This document shows positions 44,033 to 53,705 of a stretch of 64,000 nucleotides of DNA, one piece after another. Position 1 is the stretch's first letter, and every line of letters begins with the position of its first letter. A model generated the notes under the pieces. It was not told where the DNA came from. It made no database searches and saw nothing but the letters and a program-made list of their open reading frames with translations. This DNA comes from Sedimenticola thiotaurini (GTDB taxonomy: Bacteria; Pseudomonadota; Gammaproteobacteria; Chromatiales; Chromatiaceae): assembly GCA_007713595.1 (NCBI GenBank), contig VMRY01000034.1, positions 29,963 through 93,962 of the forward strand, read 5' to 3'. A program made the position numbers and the translations under genes.

Positions 44033-46813
44033 TTAACGCGAGGGTAGTTGCAGTCTCGGCGCAGGTCGCATTGGTTGTGGTGTGGCTGTCTCGTCAGTAG
44101 CCTCGTTCTTCGGTAATCCCAACCGACCGGCAGGACGACAGCTTCCCGTTACCTCTATCTGCAGTGGCCTCATGCTTGGCATGCTGGTGCTGTTGGCCAA
44201 TAGTGTCAGTCGATTTTGTCCGGGCTTTAACAGCAGTCTGTCGACTAATTCAATGCCACCTGGGATCAGCTGTTCAGCGCTTCTATGGGCTGTTGCACCG
44301 GTGGGTATAGCCTGCCAAAGTCGGCGACTGACATGCTCTGTTGTCAGCCCTGATCCGCTCCACTGCTGTCGCAATTCGAAGCTACAGAGGCCATTGCTGA
44401 TTGCTGTTGCCTGTTGATCAGGCAAGATGATTCGATCACCCCAATTCCACTGTCGGCCTCCGAGCCAGATGGTCACGGTGGGCTGGGCAATAGTGCCACC
44501 CCGCAGGGTAGGTGTGGGCGTGTTGGTCCGGGGTAAGGAGGGCATCGTATTTTTCGTATCTGTTGGCAGTGATCCATGGAGTGCCTTCTGATTTGCCAAG
44601 CCCGAATTGACTTCCTGTCCGGGTATGAAGGTCTTGGTAATTGGAACTTGCTTTAGATTACCCATCCCGGGTCCAGCTCTCTGTGGTACAAAACCGCCTT
44701 TCTGTCGGCTGTCCTTCGGCAGCTCCCCTTGCATGATCTTCTGCTGGGGAAGGGACCCGCCTCCGTCGGGACCTGGCAGCTGAGGTGCGGTTATCGGTAT
44801 TTGCTGCATGTTACCCAGAGATTGAACCGACTGTTGCGGTACAAAACCGCCACGGTTCTGCATTCCATTCTGTTGCTGAGGGAGCTTCTGGCCATTGGCA
44901 ATACCGGCGGCCAGCGGGTTTGCTGCTACAGTGTCGGGCAGTTTTTCGACGTCACCTTGATTAATCACAGGGTTGATAATGGGGTTAATCAAATCGAGTT
45001 TTTTCTCAAAGGGATTTTTCTTTTCTACCGGGAAATTTTTGTCAAATTGATGTTCATACATCAGCAAGGGCGTATCGACGCCGTCGATCAGCTTGGGAAT
45101 GCTTCCGAGTAGATGATACTCAAAGCCCTTGCTTGTGCTGGGTGGACCAAAGCCGAAATCCTGATTGGGCAGGGATTGAACGGCGGCAACCACACTACTG
45201 CTTGCTGCCAGAATGACCAGCGGATCATACTGAGAGGGTCCTATAACGGGCATTCCTGACAGGCTGTTGAGCTGATTGACTTTGGTTTTTACAGCCTTCT
45301 CTAGTGCAGCATAGTTGCTGTCCATTTTCAGGTCACAGCTGAGTAAGTCCTGCGGGAGATTTGGATAAAGGGTTTTGTATGTCTCCTTGCAATGGTGTTG
45401 CAGCGTTGGACGTGAGCAGACCAGATGAGTCTTTGTCGCCAGTTTTAGTTTGCCACTGACTGTGCACGGGTATTTTGATCCCTTGGCTATCAGGGCATCT
45501 CGAACGGCCTTGGCCACTTCGCTGCCCATGGTGCCACTTGGCAGGCAGCTACTGTTCTGCCCAACACTCTGCATTAAAGCACTGCAGTTGTTGTAGCTTG
45601 TTATGGTACTGCATTTGAGCTTTTCATTGACTACAGAACAGCCATGGGTTTTCAGGTAGTCATAAAAATGCTGGGCAAATTGTGACTTGTTCCCTTTCCA
45701 GAATATTGCGTCACACCACTGCTTGTGCGTGAGCGCCTTGATCTTTGTGGCCTCCGACGAGTGAGTTTGTATCCAGCGGTCAACATGGGCAAAGGTCGGA
45801 TCATAGGAAAAACTATCCGCACACTGTTTAATGACATCGCTGGCCACAGCAGATGCGCTGCTCTTATTTAAACCAGACACAACATTGGCGCTGGCAGTAA
45901 CCTGATTTGCATTGTTGTATTGACTTCGCTTGCTACCCAGCTGCGCCAGCACATCCTGGACAATATGTTTGGTCCATTGTGCATCGACTGCATCTGTAAA
46001 AATATGAGAAGCAATATCAACGGCAGATTTTGGCAGGCCATTTGTATAGACCCAGTTTGGGATGCCTGCAATGCTCCACACCGGTGGCGCGTGCAGTGCG
46101 TTCTGCTCCAATTGCTGTTTCAGCGCATAGAAGCCGGCCGGATTGATCGCCTCCATGGCGGTTAAGCCCTGACCGACTTTTGGTTGAAATACCCAGGCAT
46201 AGGCGATCTGTTCTGGTGGTGAGCTCTCTCCACAACCACCCAGTCCAAGGGAGCAACCGACAGCCTTTGCCGCCTCCCAGGCACCTTCACCCACCGATTG
46301 GAAAAACTTGGCCACGGCCTTGGCGGCATCCAGTAGCTCCTCCGCCACCTTGACCAGATCCTCGATCAGGCCGCAGACATCGACGGCGCCACCGGTCATT
46401 ACCTGCGCAACAACGCACATAGCCGCCTTGCCAAGGTACTTTACGACACCCCAGTAATCACCTTCCCGGTAACTGATATAGAGCTCCAGCAGATCAAACA
46501 CCCAGGAGGGGATTCCGGCCTGGCCTGAAAGGCTACTGCCGATAGGGGTGTTCTCATAATCATTGATGCAGTTGGCAACGGCTACATCATTACCGGCATT
46601 ATCCAGGCAGACGATCAATCCTTTTGATGCGCGAATATCGCCGCTCTTGATCGGCAGCCAGTTGGGCGGCACGCCTGCATCCTCGACCTTTTCCAATAGA
46701 TTGGCCAGGCCATCAATGGCATCGGCCAGGGAGGGTGGTGACCAGAAGAGTACCAGTAGCAGTGGCAGGGCCAGTATCAGGCCAGTGCGTCTGAGAAGAG
46801 AGGGCTGTTTCAT
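44033..46813 (-). CDS. Large secreted Cys-rich protein with Q/P-rich repeats, unknown function
   Basis: 926 residues, signal peptide (1-31). The middle (about 310-500) holds many cysteines in pairs (CSVVNEKLKC, CSALMQ..., CDLKMD), as in disulfide-bonded secreted proteins. A Q/P/G-rich segment (about 635-760) has two imperfect copies of GGFVPQ...GN(M/L)(Q/K)Q(I/V)PIT. The C-terminus (about 780-895) looks like a beta-sandwich (TVTIWLGGRQWNWGD; GLCSFELRQQW; LLLKPGQNRLTLLA). No catalytic motif recognised. AAGGAGG before the ATG overlaps the stop of the 220-residue partner gene upstream, so they are coupled. Confidence 0.65.
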   Translation of the reverse strand: MKQPSLLRRTGLILALPLLLVLFWSPPSLADAIDGLANLLEKVEDAGVPPNWLPIKSGDIRASKGLIVCLDNAGNDVAVANCINDYENTPIGSSLSGQAGIPSWVFDLLELYISYREGDYWGVVKYLGKAAMCVVAQVMTGGAVDVCGLIEDLVKVAEELLDAAKAVAKFFQSVGEGAWEAAKAVGCSLGLGGCGESSPPEQIAYAWVFQPKVGQGLTAMEAINPAGFYALKQQLEQNALHAPPVWSIAGIPNWVYTNGLPKSAVDIASHIFTDAVDAQWTKHIVQDVLAQLGSKRSQYNNANQVTASANVVSGLNKSSASAVASDVIKQCADSFSYDPTFAHVDRWIQTHSSEATKIKALTHKQWCDAIFWKGNKSQFAQHFYDYLKTHGCSVVNEKLKCSTITSYNNCSALMQSVGQNSSCLPSGTMGSEVAKAVRDALIAKGSKYPCTVSGKLKLATKTHLVCSRPTLQHHCKETYKTLYPNLPQDLLSCDLKMDSNYAALEKAVKTKVNQLNSLSGMPVIGPSQYDPLVILAASSSVVAAVQSLPNQDFGFGPPSTSKGFEYHLLGSIPKLIDGVDTPLLMYEHQFDKNFPVEKKNPFEKKLDLINPIINPVINQGDVEKLPDTVAANPLAAGIANGQKLPQQQNGMQNRGGFVPQQSVQSLGNMQQIPITAPQLPGPDGGGSLPQQKIMQGELPKDSRQKGGFVPQRAGPGMGNLKQVPITKTFIPGQEVNSGLANQKALHGSLPTDTKNTMPSLPRTNTPTPTLRGGTIAQPTVTIWLGGRQWNWGDRIILPDQQATAISNGLCSFELRQQWSGSGLTTEHVSRRLWQAIPTGATAHRSAEQLIPGGIELVDRLLLKPGQNRLTLLANSTSMPSMRPLQIEVTGSCRPAGRLGLPKNEATDETATPQPMRPAPRLQLPSR

Positions 46814-46819
46814 GACGGC

Positions 46820-47482
46820 CTACCTCCTTAGCGCAGGTAGAGAGGTTTTCTCAGATGCCAGTCGCTGCTTGATGTCGGCCACTGTAATGATGGTGCCATC
46901 AGGGGCCTGCAAGCGCGTACCATCGGGTTTTTGCAGGATTGCCTTCCAATCGGCCTGTGGCCCAACCGGAATCGGCGGTGTGTTACTGGCTCTACTACGA
47001 GTTAATGAGCCACCTATCCGCTGTTCCAGCATGGGCCTTATAAACTTCAGTTGGGCAACGGTAACCCTTTTTCCTGATGGAAGTTGCAGCGTCTCATTAT
47101 CTGGAAGGGTGAGCGCTTCTTCTAAATCCGCCCGGTTATTTAGGGGGCTGCCTTTGTCAGCAGGCAGGGTGCGCAATGCCGAGGGTAAACGGGAACCACT
47201 GTTTCGCGATGACTTCATACGTTGTGAAAGGGCGGTCAACCGGCGAAGATCGGCTACACGAACCTCTCCTCCTGCGGGCAAACGCACGCGAGTCGCGTCC
47301 GGAAGGGCGACAAGCGATCCTTGTGGGAGTGTTGGCTTGAACAGGATTGATTGCCCAGTTATCTGTGCAGAGGCAGTCGGTTGAGTTAGCTCGGCAGCGT
47401 AAAATGAATAGCTCGTAAAAAAGAGGCAGGGCAACAACAGTATAAAATAATAGCGAATTATTTTTGGGAAAAGACCACGCAT
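46820..47482 (-). CDS. Small secreted protein with three internal repeats, unknown function
   Basis: 220 residues, signal peptide (about 1-30). Three copies of a roughly 22-residue unit are visible at 60-82, 126-148 and 184-207, consensus (L/K)PD-x-T-(R)-(V/L)-x-(L/A)P-x-G-x3-(V/I)-x-VA(D/Q)(L/I), for example LPDATRVRLPAGG. The spacing between copies is 58-66 residues. Rich in Arg, Pro and Leu. GGAGG ribosome site. First of a two-gene unit with the 926-residue protein. Confidence 0.65.
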   Translation of the reverse strand: MRGLFPKIIRYYFILLLPCLFFTSYSFYAAELTQPTASAQITGQSILFKPTLPQGSLVALPDATRVRLPAGGEVRVADLRRLTALSQRMKSSRNSGSRLPSALRTLPADKGSPLNNRADLEEALTLPDNETLQLPSGKRVTVAQLKFIRPMLEQRIGGSLTRSRASNTPPIPVGPQADWKAILQKPDGTRLQAPDGTIITVADIKQRLASEKTSLPALRR

Positions 47483-47724
47483 GGCGACCTCCTGTCACTC
47501 AGTACTGAGCTATTGGTAACGCCCCGACACAGGGGATATAACACTAAGTCGCAAACCTGGTCGTGATGGTTCAATCGAGGCAAGTTTCTTATCTTAGTGT
47601 TTGAATTGTAGACGTGGATAAGAGGAGTTTCCTAAACTGTTTTACACGCCTCAGTTCGCCGGTCTCCGGCTGTGCTGCTGGTTTAATGCGGAAAACTGAT
47701 CGGTTGCATTATCCCTATGTGATT

Positions 47725-48507
47725 TCAAGCCAACCCCTTCCATAGGCCAATGAGGCTGATAAGCAGCAGGGCAGAGCCCAGCACGCGGAAGAAGAGGGGT
47801 GACTCTGCGGTGAGCATCTTTTTGTGAAAACGTAATCCAATCAAGTGACCGACAGTGGCACAGGGCAACAGCCAGAGCTGGTGGATCAGCTGCAGATCGA
47901 TGCCTACAGCAATGAAGGCTGTCATCTTGATAGTAACCAGGATGAACCAGAGCAGGAACAGGGTATCCCTCAGTTGATGTTTATCTACATGGTTGGCAAA
48001 TACCGCAATGATCAGCGGAGCGCCAATCAATGAAGAGCCACTGATATAGCCGCCCAGCATCAGGAACAGGGCATCAATGGTTTTACTGTTGCTGCGGAAA
48101 GGCCGGTTCAGGATGTAGCCAATGGCATAGATAGAGACAATGGCAAAGATAATGCTACTCATCAGTACAGCAGGGAGCGTGATCAATCCGAACACTCCCA
48201 ACAGTTTTGGGATAATCATGATCATGAGTGCATAGCGCAGATATCCCCAATCAATGCCGTTACTGAAGGCCGCAGCTGTTCCGCCTTTTAGCCGGTTATT
48301 TCTTGCGCTTAACAGCACGGTGGATGAGGAGAAGACCAGGAGGTGGATAGCAATAATAGGCAGGAAAACGAGCGGATTATTATTGATCAATAATAAAAAG
48401 GGTAGGGATAGTGCCGCACCGCCAAAACCGAGCCCGGAGCGTACAAAGCCACTCCAGACAAAGATCAGCGCAATAAGCAGATAGTGATACCAGATGAGAT
48501 CTGCCAT
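47725..48507 (-). CDS. TauE/SafE family membrane transporter
   Basis: 260 residues with about eight TM helices and the family pattern (FVWSGFVRSGLGFGGAALSLPFLL; GGYISGSSLIGAPLII). TauE/SafE proteins export sulfite, sulfoacetate or related anions, but the substrate cannot be told from sequence. It starts three bases after the stop of the TetR gene, so the regulator is co-transcribed. Confidence 0.83.
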   Translation of the reverse strand: MADLIWYHYLLIALIFVWSGFVRSGLGFGGAALSLPFLLLINNNPLVFLPIIAIHLLVFSSSTVLLSARNNRLKGGTAAAFSNGIDWGYLRYALMIMIIPKLLGVFGLITLPAVLMSSIIFAIVSIYAIGYILNRPFRSNSKTIDALFLMLGGYISGSSLIGAPLIIAVFANHVDKHQLRDTLFLLWFILVTIKMTAFIAVGIDLQLIHQLWLLPCATVGHLIGLRFHKKMLTAESPLFFRVLGSALLLISLIGLWKGLA

Positions 48508-48510
48508 GCG

Positions 48511-49077
48511 TCATGCTGTCCTGAATTTTAAAATAGGTATAAGAAACAGATCCAGCAGTTGGTCTCCGTTCTTTTTCAAATCCAACTTGTTCAATCCTGG
48601 CTCCAGGTAAATATGAATTAACCCAAGCAGATAACTCATGAATGCCTGGCTCAGAAGGCTGGCAGGGAGTGGTGAGTTAAGAGCCTTACGTCGTTTGAGT
48701 GTTAAGAAGGCCTGTTCCATGGTGCTGTGTAATTCTAAATGTTTTTTATTCAGGAATCGCCGTAGATCTGTCTGTTCGTCAGTGAATTCTACACTGTGCA
48801 TGACAATTCGTATGGTCTGCCCCAGCTCTGGCCGGGTGACGACCTGTTGCACCAGTTCTTTAATCGTCTGCTGGAAATGCCTGGCCGGTTCAATCCGGTC
48901 GAGATGTCTCAGTTCGATAGTGAATGATTCGCGCGATGTGCTGGCATTTCGTTCCCACAGGGCGCGAATTACCGTATCCTTATTGTCAAAATGCCAGTAG
49001 ACGGTCCCCCGCGTCATGCCGGCTGTGTTTGCAATGTCATTCAAGGTCGGGTTTGCCACACTACTGACGTTGCTCAT
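48511..49077 (-). CDS. TetR family regulator lacking helix 1
   Basis: 188 residues. Helices 2-3 of the HTH are clear (LNDIANTAGMTRGTVYWHFDNKDTVIRALW, about 12-41), and the C-terminal ligand domain resembles AcrR-type proteins. But TetR proteins normally have about 20 further residues holding helix 1 before this point; here the ATG begins too late. The bases just upstream, in another frame, read KTEQTAQEL then TGA, which looks like the usual TetR opening. So a small deletion or frameshift is possible, or a short form. Upstream of the TauE gene it may control. Confidence 0.72.
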   Translation of the reverse strand: MSNVSSVANPTLNDIANTAGMTRGTVYWHFDNKDTVIRALWERNASTSRESFTIELRHLDRIEPARHFQQTIKELVQQVVTRPELGQTIRIVMHSVEFTDEQTDLRRFLNKKHLELHSTMEQAFLTLKRRKALNSPLPASLLSQAFMSYLLGLIHIYLEPGLNKLDLKKNGDQLLDLFLIPILKFRTA

Positions 49078-49393
49078 AATTCCTGTGCTGTTTGCTCTGT
49101 TTTATCAGGTAAAAGGCTTCTAAATCACTGGTTGGCTACCTTTTGAATAGACGTTTACTGATCTCGGTCAATCTTTCGCAGGTAATTTCAGATTATCGAG
49201 CCAGATGGTTAAAGTCTCTCCCCGGGGTGACCGATAAGCACCCTAATTACAGTCCGTAGTTACAGCTCGTGATGCTTTTTCGCCTGCCCGTATGATCGAA
49301 TGGCGGAAATTAAGATAAAAATAGTTTGATTATCAGCCTATTGTCATCACGGGCGAGTTGTCAGCTACCAAAAATATGGGGAAGTCCAATATC
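49078..49393. other. Divergent intergenic region
   Basis: About 315 bp between the TetR gene (minus) and the chemotaxis receptor (plus). Apart from the possible remnant of a TetR N-terminus at 49078-49104, I see no RNA element, repeat or clear operator. Confidence 0.4.
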
Positions 49394-50545
49394 ATGAAAT
49401 CGCTCTTTTTACGTATGCGCAGTATCCATTGGGTCGGGATTATTATCCTGGTGGCTAATGCCCTTATCCTGACTGAAAACAAATGGTCGATGATCATTCA
49501 ACTGGTAGTGGCTGCTGTGGTACTGGTTCATGATCTGGATGAAAAGCGTTGGGGTGTGGATGCCCTGAAGCAGATGTCCCACTATATGGAAAACTTCGCT
49601 CGACGGGATCTCTCCCAGGAGTGTCATGTCAATGCCCGGTTCAATACGGAATTGAGTCAGGTGTTATCGGTTATCGATAGTTTTCGTAACAGTATCCGTA
49701 CTGCCCTGGTCGAGACGAAACAGTTTGCCAGTTCCAATAAAAATGCTGTGCATGATATCAACCGAATGACGGGTGAGATCAATCAGCGTATTAACAGCAT
49801 TGCGACACTCATCCAGCAGGTGGATAGTGAACTGGCAGAACTGGATCAGATAACAGATAGTCTGGTAGTTGATGCCGAAGCAAGTCAGTCACTGATTCGC
49901 CAGGTCAGTAATAATCTGAATAGCTCCCAGCAAGGTATTAGCGAATTTGGCGATAAACTGCGGCGTTACTCGAGTAGCAACAGTGAACTGGTCAATGAGA
50001 TTGCACAGTTGTCGACAAATACTGATCAGGTCAAGGGTGTATTAACTGTCGTCAGTAGTATTGCCGAACAGACCAATCTGCTGGCACTCAATGCCGCCAT
50101 TGAGGCGGCGCGTGCTGGTGAACAAGGACGCGGATTTGCCGTAGTCGCTGATGAGGTAAGGGGATTAGCCGTTCGTACCCAGCAGAGTCTGGAAGAGATA
50201 CACAAGATTATTGCCGATATCACGTCATCAGTTACCAACTCAACAAATAAAATGGCCAGTCAGACGTCCCTGCTTGAGGATGTGATGAGCAGCATGGAGG
50301 GTACGATTGAACTGATCCATGCAGCCACCACAGATGCGGCTTCGGCCTCCAGTCAAATGGAGCACACAGTTAAAGTATCTTCACTTTCACAACAGAAAAA
50401 TGCTCATATTGTTGATTGTGTTTCTCAGGTCAACCAATATTCACAAGCCAATCTGAACGATATTGCTGAAATTTCAGGGCGAGTCCAACAGCAGGAGTCA
50501 ATGGAAGAATCCATGCAGTTGAAGCTGGCTGAATTTAAACTGTAA
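49394..50545 (+). CDS. Methyl-accepting chemotaxis protein
   Basis: 383 residues from MKSLFLRMR, with GGGGAAG upstream; the ORF track starts at a TTG 12 codons earlier. Two close TM helices (about 13-48) with almost no periplasmic loop are followed by a short linker and the signalling domain, whose hairpin tip reads [32 protein letters not shown]. The receptor therefore senses from the membrane or cytoplasm rather than through a periplasmic domain. No che genes nearby. Confidence 0.88.
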   Translation: MKSLFLRMRSIHWVGIIILVANALILTENKWSMIIQLVVAAVVLVHDLDEKRWGVDALKQMSHYMENFARRDLSQECHVNARFNTELSQVLSVIDSFRNSIRTALVETKQFASSNKNAVHDINRMTGEINQRINSIATLIQQVDSELAELDQITDSLVVDAEASQSLIRQVSNNLNSSQQGISEFGDKLRRYSSSNSELVNEIAQLSTNTDQVKGVLTVVSSIAEQTNLLALNAAIEAARAGEQGRGFAVVADEVRGLAVRTQQSLEEIHKIIADITSSVTNSTNKMASQTSLLEDVMSSMEGTIELIHAATTDAASASSQMEHTVKVSSLSQQKNAHIVDCVSQVNQYSQANLNDIAEISGRVQQQESMEESMQLKLAEFKL

Positions 50546-50614
50546 GCTGACTGTGCTTGGCTCTAGCGGGCTGTACTTAGATGAACAGGTGTTCTTGGCG
50601 TTTATCAATACGGC

Positions 50615-50637
50615 CCGCTTTTATAGAGCGGTTTTTT
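50615..50637 (+). terminator. Terminator after the chemotaxis receptor gene
   Basis: CCGCT and AGCGG form a short stem with a 7-base loop, followed by TTTTTT. Confidence 0.6.
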
Positions 50638-50668
50638 AATCAGTAGTCATGACCACTCTGCAGCGTGT

Positions 50669-51613
50669 TCAAGTTCTTGCATACAGACCCATCTCATCCT
50701 GTGACAGGAAATCAATCTCTGGTCCTTTCGGTACAATGCCACTCGGATTCAGGAATGGATGACTCACATAATAGTGTGTCTTGATGTGATCCATGTTGAC
50801 ACTGTCTGCAATGCCCGGATGCTGATAGAGTGCGCGCAGATAAGCCCATAGATGGGGATAGTCGATGATGCGCTGCCGGTTACATTTGAAATGGCTGTAA
50901 TAGACCGAATCAAATCGGACCAGGGTGGGGAATAATCGCCAATCAGCCTCGCTGATCCTGTCGCCTGCCAGATAGCGCTGCTCACTGATGCGGCGTTCTA
51001 ACTCATCCAGTGCTTTAAACAGATTATCATAGGCCTGCTCGTAGGCTTGTTGACTGTTGGCAAAGCCGGTTTTGTAGACGCCATTATTGATGTGGTCGTA
51101 AACAAAGGCGTTAATCTCATCAATCTCGGCTCGCAGCGCCTCAGGATAATAATCAACGCTGCTATCGCCCCACTCATCGAAGGCGCTATTAAGCATACGG
51201 ATAATCTCTGAGGATTCATTATTGACAATCATATCCCGTTTTTTGTCGTACAGTACGGGAACGGTCACTATGCCATCATAGTTGGGTGACACCCGATTAT
51301 AGAGTTGCTCCAGCCTCTGGTAGCCATGGAGATGATCAACTGTAGAGCCAGGATAGGTGCCAAATACCCAACTCTCCTCGGGCATCACCGGATGGACAAC
51401 TGATACCGTGATCAGCTTTTCCAGACCTTTAAGTTTACGATAGATCATTGTGCGGTGTGCCCACGGGCAGGCATGAGATATATAGAGATGATAGCGTCCA
51501 GGCTCCGCCTTGAACCCTTCCTGTCCACTTGGGCCGGCATCGCCAGTTGGGGTTACCCAGTTTCTGAACCGGGATTCCCAGCGAACGAATTCTCCCTTCT
51601 CATTGTTTTTCAT
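50669..51613 (-). CDS. yqjG: Glutathionyl-hydroquinone reductase (YqjG type)
   Basis: 314 residues. The omega-GST-like site SHACPWAHRTMIYRKLKGL gives the catalytic Cys in CPWAHR, and YPEALRAEIDEIN and GDRISEADWRLFPTLVRFD are family marks. It reduces glutathionyl-hydroquinones with glutathione. Lies beside the pirin gene on the same strand. Confidence 0.9.
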   Translation of the reverse strand: MKNNEKGEFVRWESRFRNWVTPTGDAGPSGQEGFKAEPGRYHLYISHACPWAHRTMIYRKLKGLEKLITVSVVHPVMPEESWVFGTYPGSTVDHLHGYQRLEQLYNRVSPNYDGIVTVPVLYDKKRDMIVNNESSEIIRMLNSAFDEWGDSSVDYYPEALRAEIDEINAFVYDHINNGVYKTGFANSQQAYEQAYDNLFKALDELERRISEQRYLAGDRISEADWRLFPTLVRFDSVYYSHFKCNRQRIIDYPHLWAYLRALYQHPGIADSVNMDHIKTHYYVSHPFLNPSGIVPKGPEIDFLSQDEMGLYART

Positions 51614-51660
51614 ATATCACGTCCATCAATCAATTGAGGTCTAATTCAAGATCCCAGCCA

Positions 51661-52362
51661 TTACCGGGGAAGATCAAACAGCACTATTTCTGCTTGTTTT
51701 ATTCCATGTAGTTCTACTGTGGGTTCGTCGCTCAGGGTAATGGCATCACCGGCCTTAACTGCTTCGCCACTCACGGTTGCTTCACCCCGGGCGATATGCA
51801 CATAGGCTATTCGGTCATCTGACAGTTTATAGCTGACGGATTCTCCATCATTCAGCAGTGTGCCATAAAGTAGTCCATTCAGATTTGCGCTGATCGAGTT
51901 ATCACGGCCGTCCGGAGAAACCAGCAGTTGCAATTTCCCTTGCCGCTCTTTGAGTGGAAAGTGCTGCTGCGCATAGCCGGGTTTAACGCCTTTCTGATTC
52001 GGCAATAGCCAGATCTGTAATAGATGCACGGTTGTGTTATCAGAAGGGTTGTATTCGCTGTGCGACACCCCTGTTCCTGCACTCATGCGTTGCACATCCC
52101 CCGGCCGGATTATGGAGCCATTACCCATGCTGTCCTTGTGTTCCAGCTCCCCCTCCAGCACATAGGTGACAATCTCCATATCCCGGTGGCTGTGGGTAGC
52201 AAAACCAGAGGAGGGTGCAATACGGTCCTCATTAATAACCCGTAGGATAGAGACCCCCATATGGGCTGGGTCATAGTAGTCGGCGAAGGAGAAGCTGTGG
52301 TAGCTCTCCAGCCAGTCATGGCGGCCTGTGCCGCGATCTTCTGCCCGTCTGATCTGTCTCAT
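51661..52362 (-). CDS. yhaK: Pirin family protein
   Basis: 233 residues in a bicupin fold. Metal-binding residues are seen in THSHRDMEIVTYVLEGELEHKD (His, His, Glu) typical for pirin/quercetinase-like enzymes. Divergent from a LysR regulator, next to yqjG; the same trio is a neighbourhood in E. coli (yqjG, yhaJ, yhaK), so quinone stress is the likely theme. The symbol follows that context. Confidence 0.85.
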   Translation of the reverse strand: MRQIRRAEDRGTGRHDWLESYHSFSFADYYDPAHMGVSILRVINEDRIAPSSGFATHSHRDMEIVTYVLEGELEHKDSMGNGSIIRPGDVQRMSAGTGVSHSEYNPSDNTTVHLLQIWLLPNQKGVKPGYAQQHFPLKERQGKLQLLVSPDGRDNSISANLNGLLYGTLLNDGESVSYKLSDDRIAYVHIARGEATVSGEAVKAGDAITLSDEPTVELHGIKQAEIVLFDLPR

Positions 52363-52448
52363 GTGGACCTCCTCAGGTTGATAGAGAGAGTTTAGTTATC
52401 TACTATGAGGTAATAAATACATAAATTAGCAATTAACTGTTACTAATA

Positions 52449-53339
52449 ATGAAACAATATGATCTCATTTCTCTGCGCAGCTTTGTTGCTGTGGTCAATG
52501 CGGGCAGTTTTAACAAGGCGGCAGAACTGCTGCAGACCAGCACGGCGGCGATCAGCCGGCGCGTGGCTGCACTTGAGACAGAGCTGGGTATTCGACTACT
52601 GAACAGAACCACCCGTCGTATCGACCTGACAGAATCAGGACGCCAGTACCATCGTGATGTCACGGCCATTCTTGAGGCGTTGGAAGAGGCGGAAGAGCGG
52701 ATCAACTGTGAGCGTCACTCAATAAGCGGCACCCTCCGTATAGCGGCTCCTCTCAGTTTTGGCACCCTCTGCCTCGGGCCGTTGTTGCCGCCTTTTTTAA
52801 TGCAGTACCCTGAGCTGCGACTGCAGGTTCAGTTAGAGGATCGCTTTACCGATCTGATTGCGGATCAGGTGGATCTCGCTATTCGTATTGGCTCGCTGAC
52901 TGATTCAAGCTATGTAGCGACCCATATTGCTGAACTGCCACGGGTTGTCTGTGCTTCACCCGCCTATCTGGAGCGGATGGGCACACCCCGTGTGCCAGCA
53001 GAGCTGAAATCTCACAATTGTCTGCACTACAATAACCTCAGTATGCGGGAAGAGTGGAGCTTTCAGGATGAGCGCGGGACCATGGCTGTCGAAGTAGGCG
53101 GGACCTTTTGTGCCAACAATGGTGAGCTGCTGCGTGATGCCGCTTTGCAGGGTATTGGCATCATTTCCTTGCCGCAGTTTATTGTCCAGGAGGCACTGGA
53201 TAACGGAAAATTGATGCCGTTGTTATCCACCTATACGAATGCAACATTGGGGCTGCATGTGTTGCGACCGACCCGCAGTTATATGCCCGCCCGGATACAA
53301 CGATTTATAGAGTATCTGAAGTCAGCCTATGTAAAATAA
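52449..53339 (+). CDS. LysR family transcriptional regulator (YhaJ-like)
   Basis: 296 residues. The winged HTH (SFVAVVNAGSFNKAAELLQTSTAAISRRVAALETELG) and the substrate-binding domain are complete. It is divergent from the pirin gene with 86 bp between, so it likely controls pirin and yqjG; E. coli YhaJ responds to quinone-type compounds and has the same neighbours. The gap contains AT-rich T-N11-A-like sequence. Confidence 0.87.
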   Translation: MKQYDLISLRSFVAVVNAGSFNKAAELLQTSTAAISRRVAALETELGIRLLNRTTRRIDLTESGRQYHRDVTAILEALEEAEERINCERHSISGTLRIAAPLSFGTLCLGPLLPPFLMQYPELRLQVQLEDRFTDLIADQVDLAIRIGSLTDSSYVATHIAELPRVVCASPAYLERMGTPRVPAELKSHNCLHYNNLSMREEWSFQDERGTMAVEVGGTFCANNGELLRDAALQGIGIISLPQFIVQEALDNGKLMPLLSTYTNATLGLHVLRPTRSYMPARIQRFIEYLKSAYVK

Positions 53340-53399
53340 ACCCAGATAAGTTTAGCTAGCTACGTGTGAATAAACTCAAAAACCAGTTCAACAGAGGGC

Positions 53400-53678
53400 A
53401 TGATGGGACTGCTAACATTTCTTAAGTCGCTGGTCAGTTCGATTGAGAGTGACTCATCACCACCACTCCCAACGGAGGAGTATAAAGGTTTCCAGATAAC
53501 CCCTGATCCATTGCTGGAGAATGGGCAGTACCGCGTGCGTGGGGATATCAGGCAGGGCGAACAGAGTCATACATTCATTCGGGCTGACCAACTGCCTACC
53601 CGTGAACTCTGTGCCAAGGAGACACAACGCAAGGCGCGGGTGTTAATTGACCAACAGGGCAACGCGCTGTTTAAGTGA
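53400..53678 (+). CDS. HlyU-like protein
   Basis: 92 residues (two possible Met starts, AGAGGGC upstream). EYKGFQITPDPLLENGQYRVRGDI and HTFIRADQLPTRELCAKETQRKARVLIDQ match the HlyU_family small-protein domain, not the winged-helix HlyU of vibrios. Function not established. Confidence 0.72.
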   Translation: MMGLLTFLKSLVSSIESDSSPPLPTEEYKGFQITPDPLLENGQYRVRGDIRQGEQSHTFIRADQLPTRELCAKETQRKARVLIDQQGNALFK

Positions 53679-53705
53679 TAGCCTGTTGACTGTGCTGTGT
53701 CGGCT

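Noticed and set aside
46563-47384. 273-codon plus-strand frame across the two secreted-protein genes
   Set aside because: It spans both minus-strand genes and their junction; Arg/Ser-rich shadow with no ribosome site, while the minus genes have signal peptides and strong ribosome sites.
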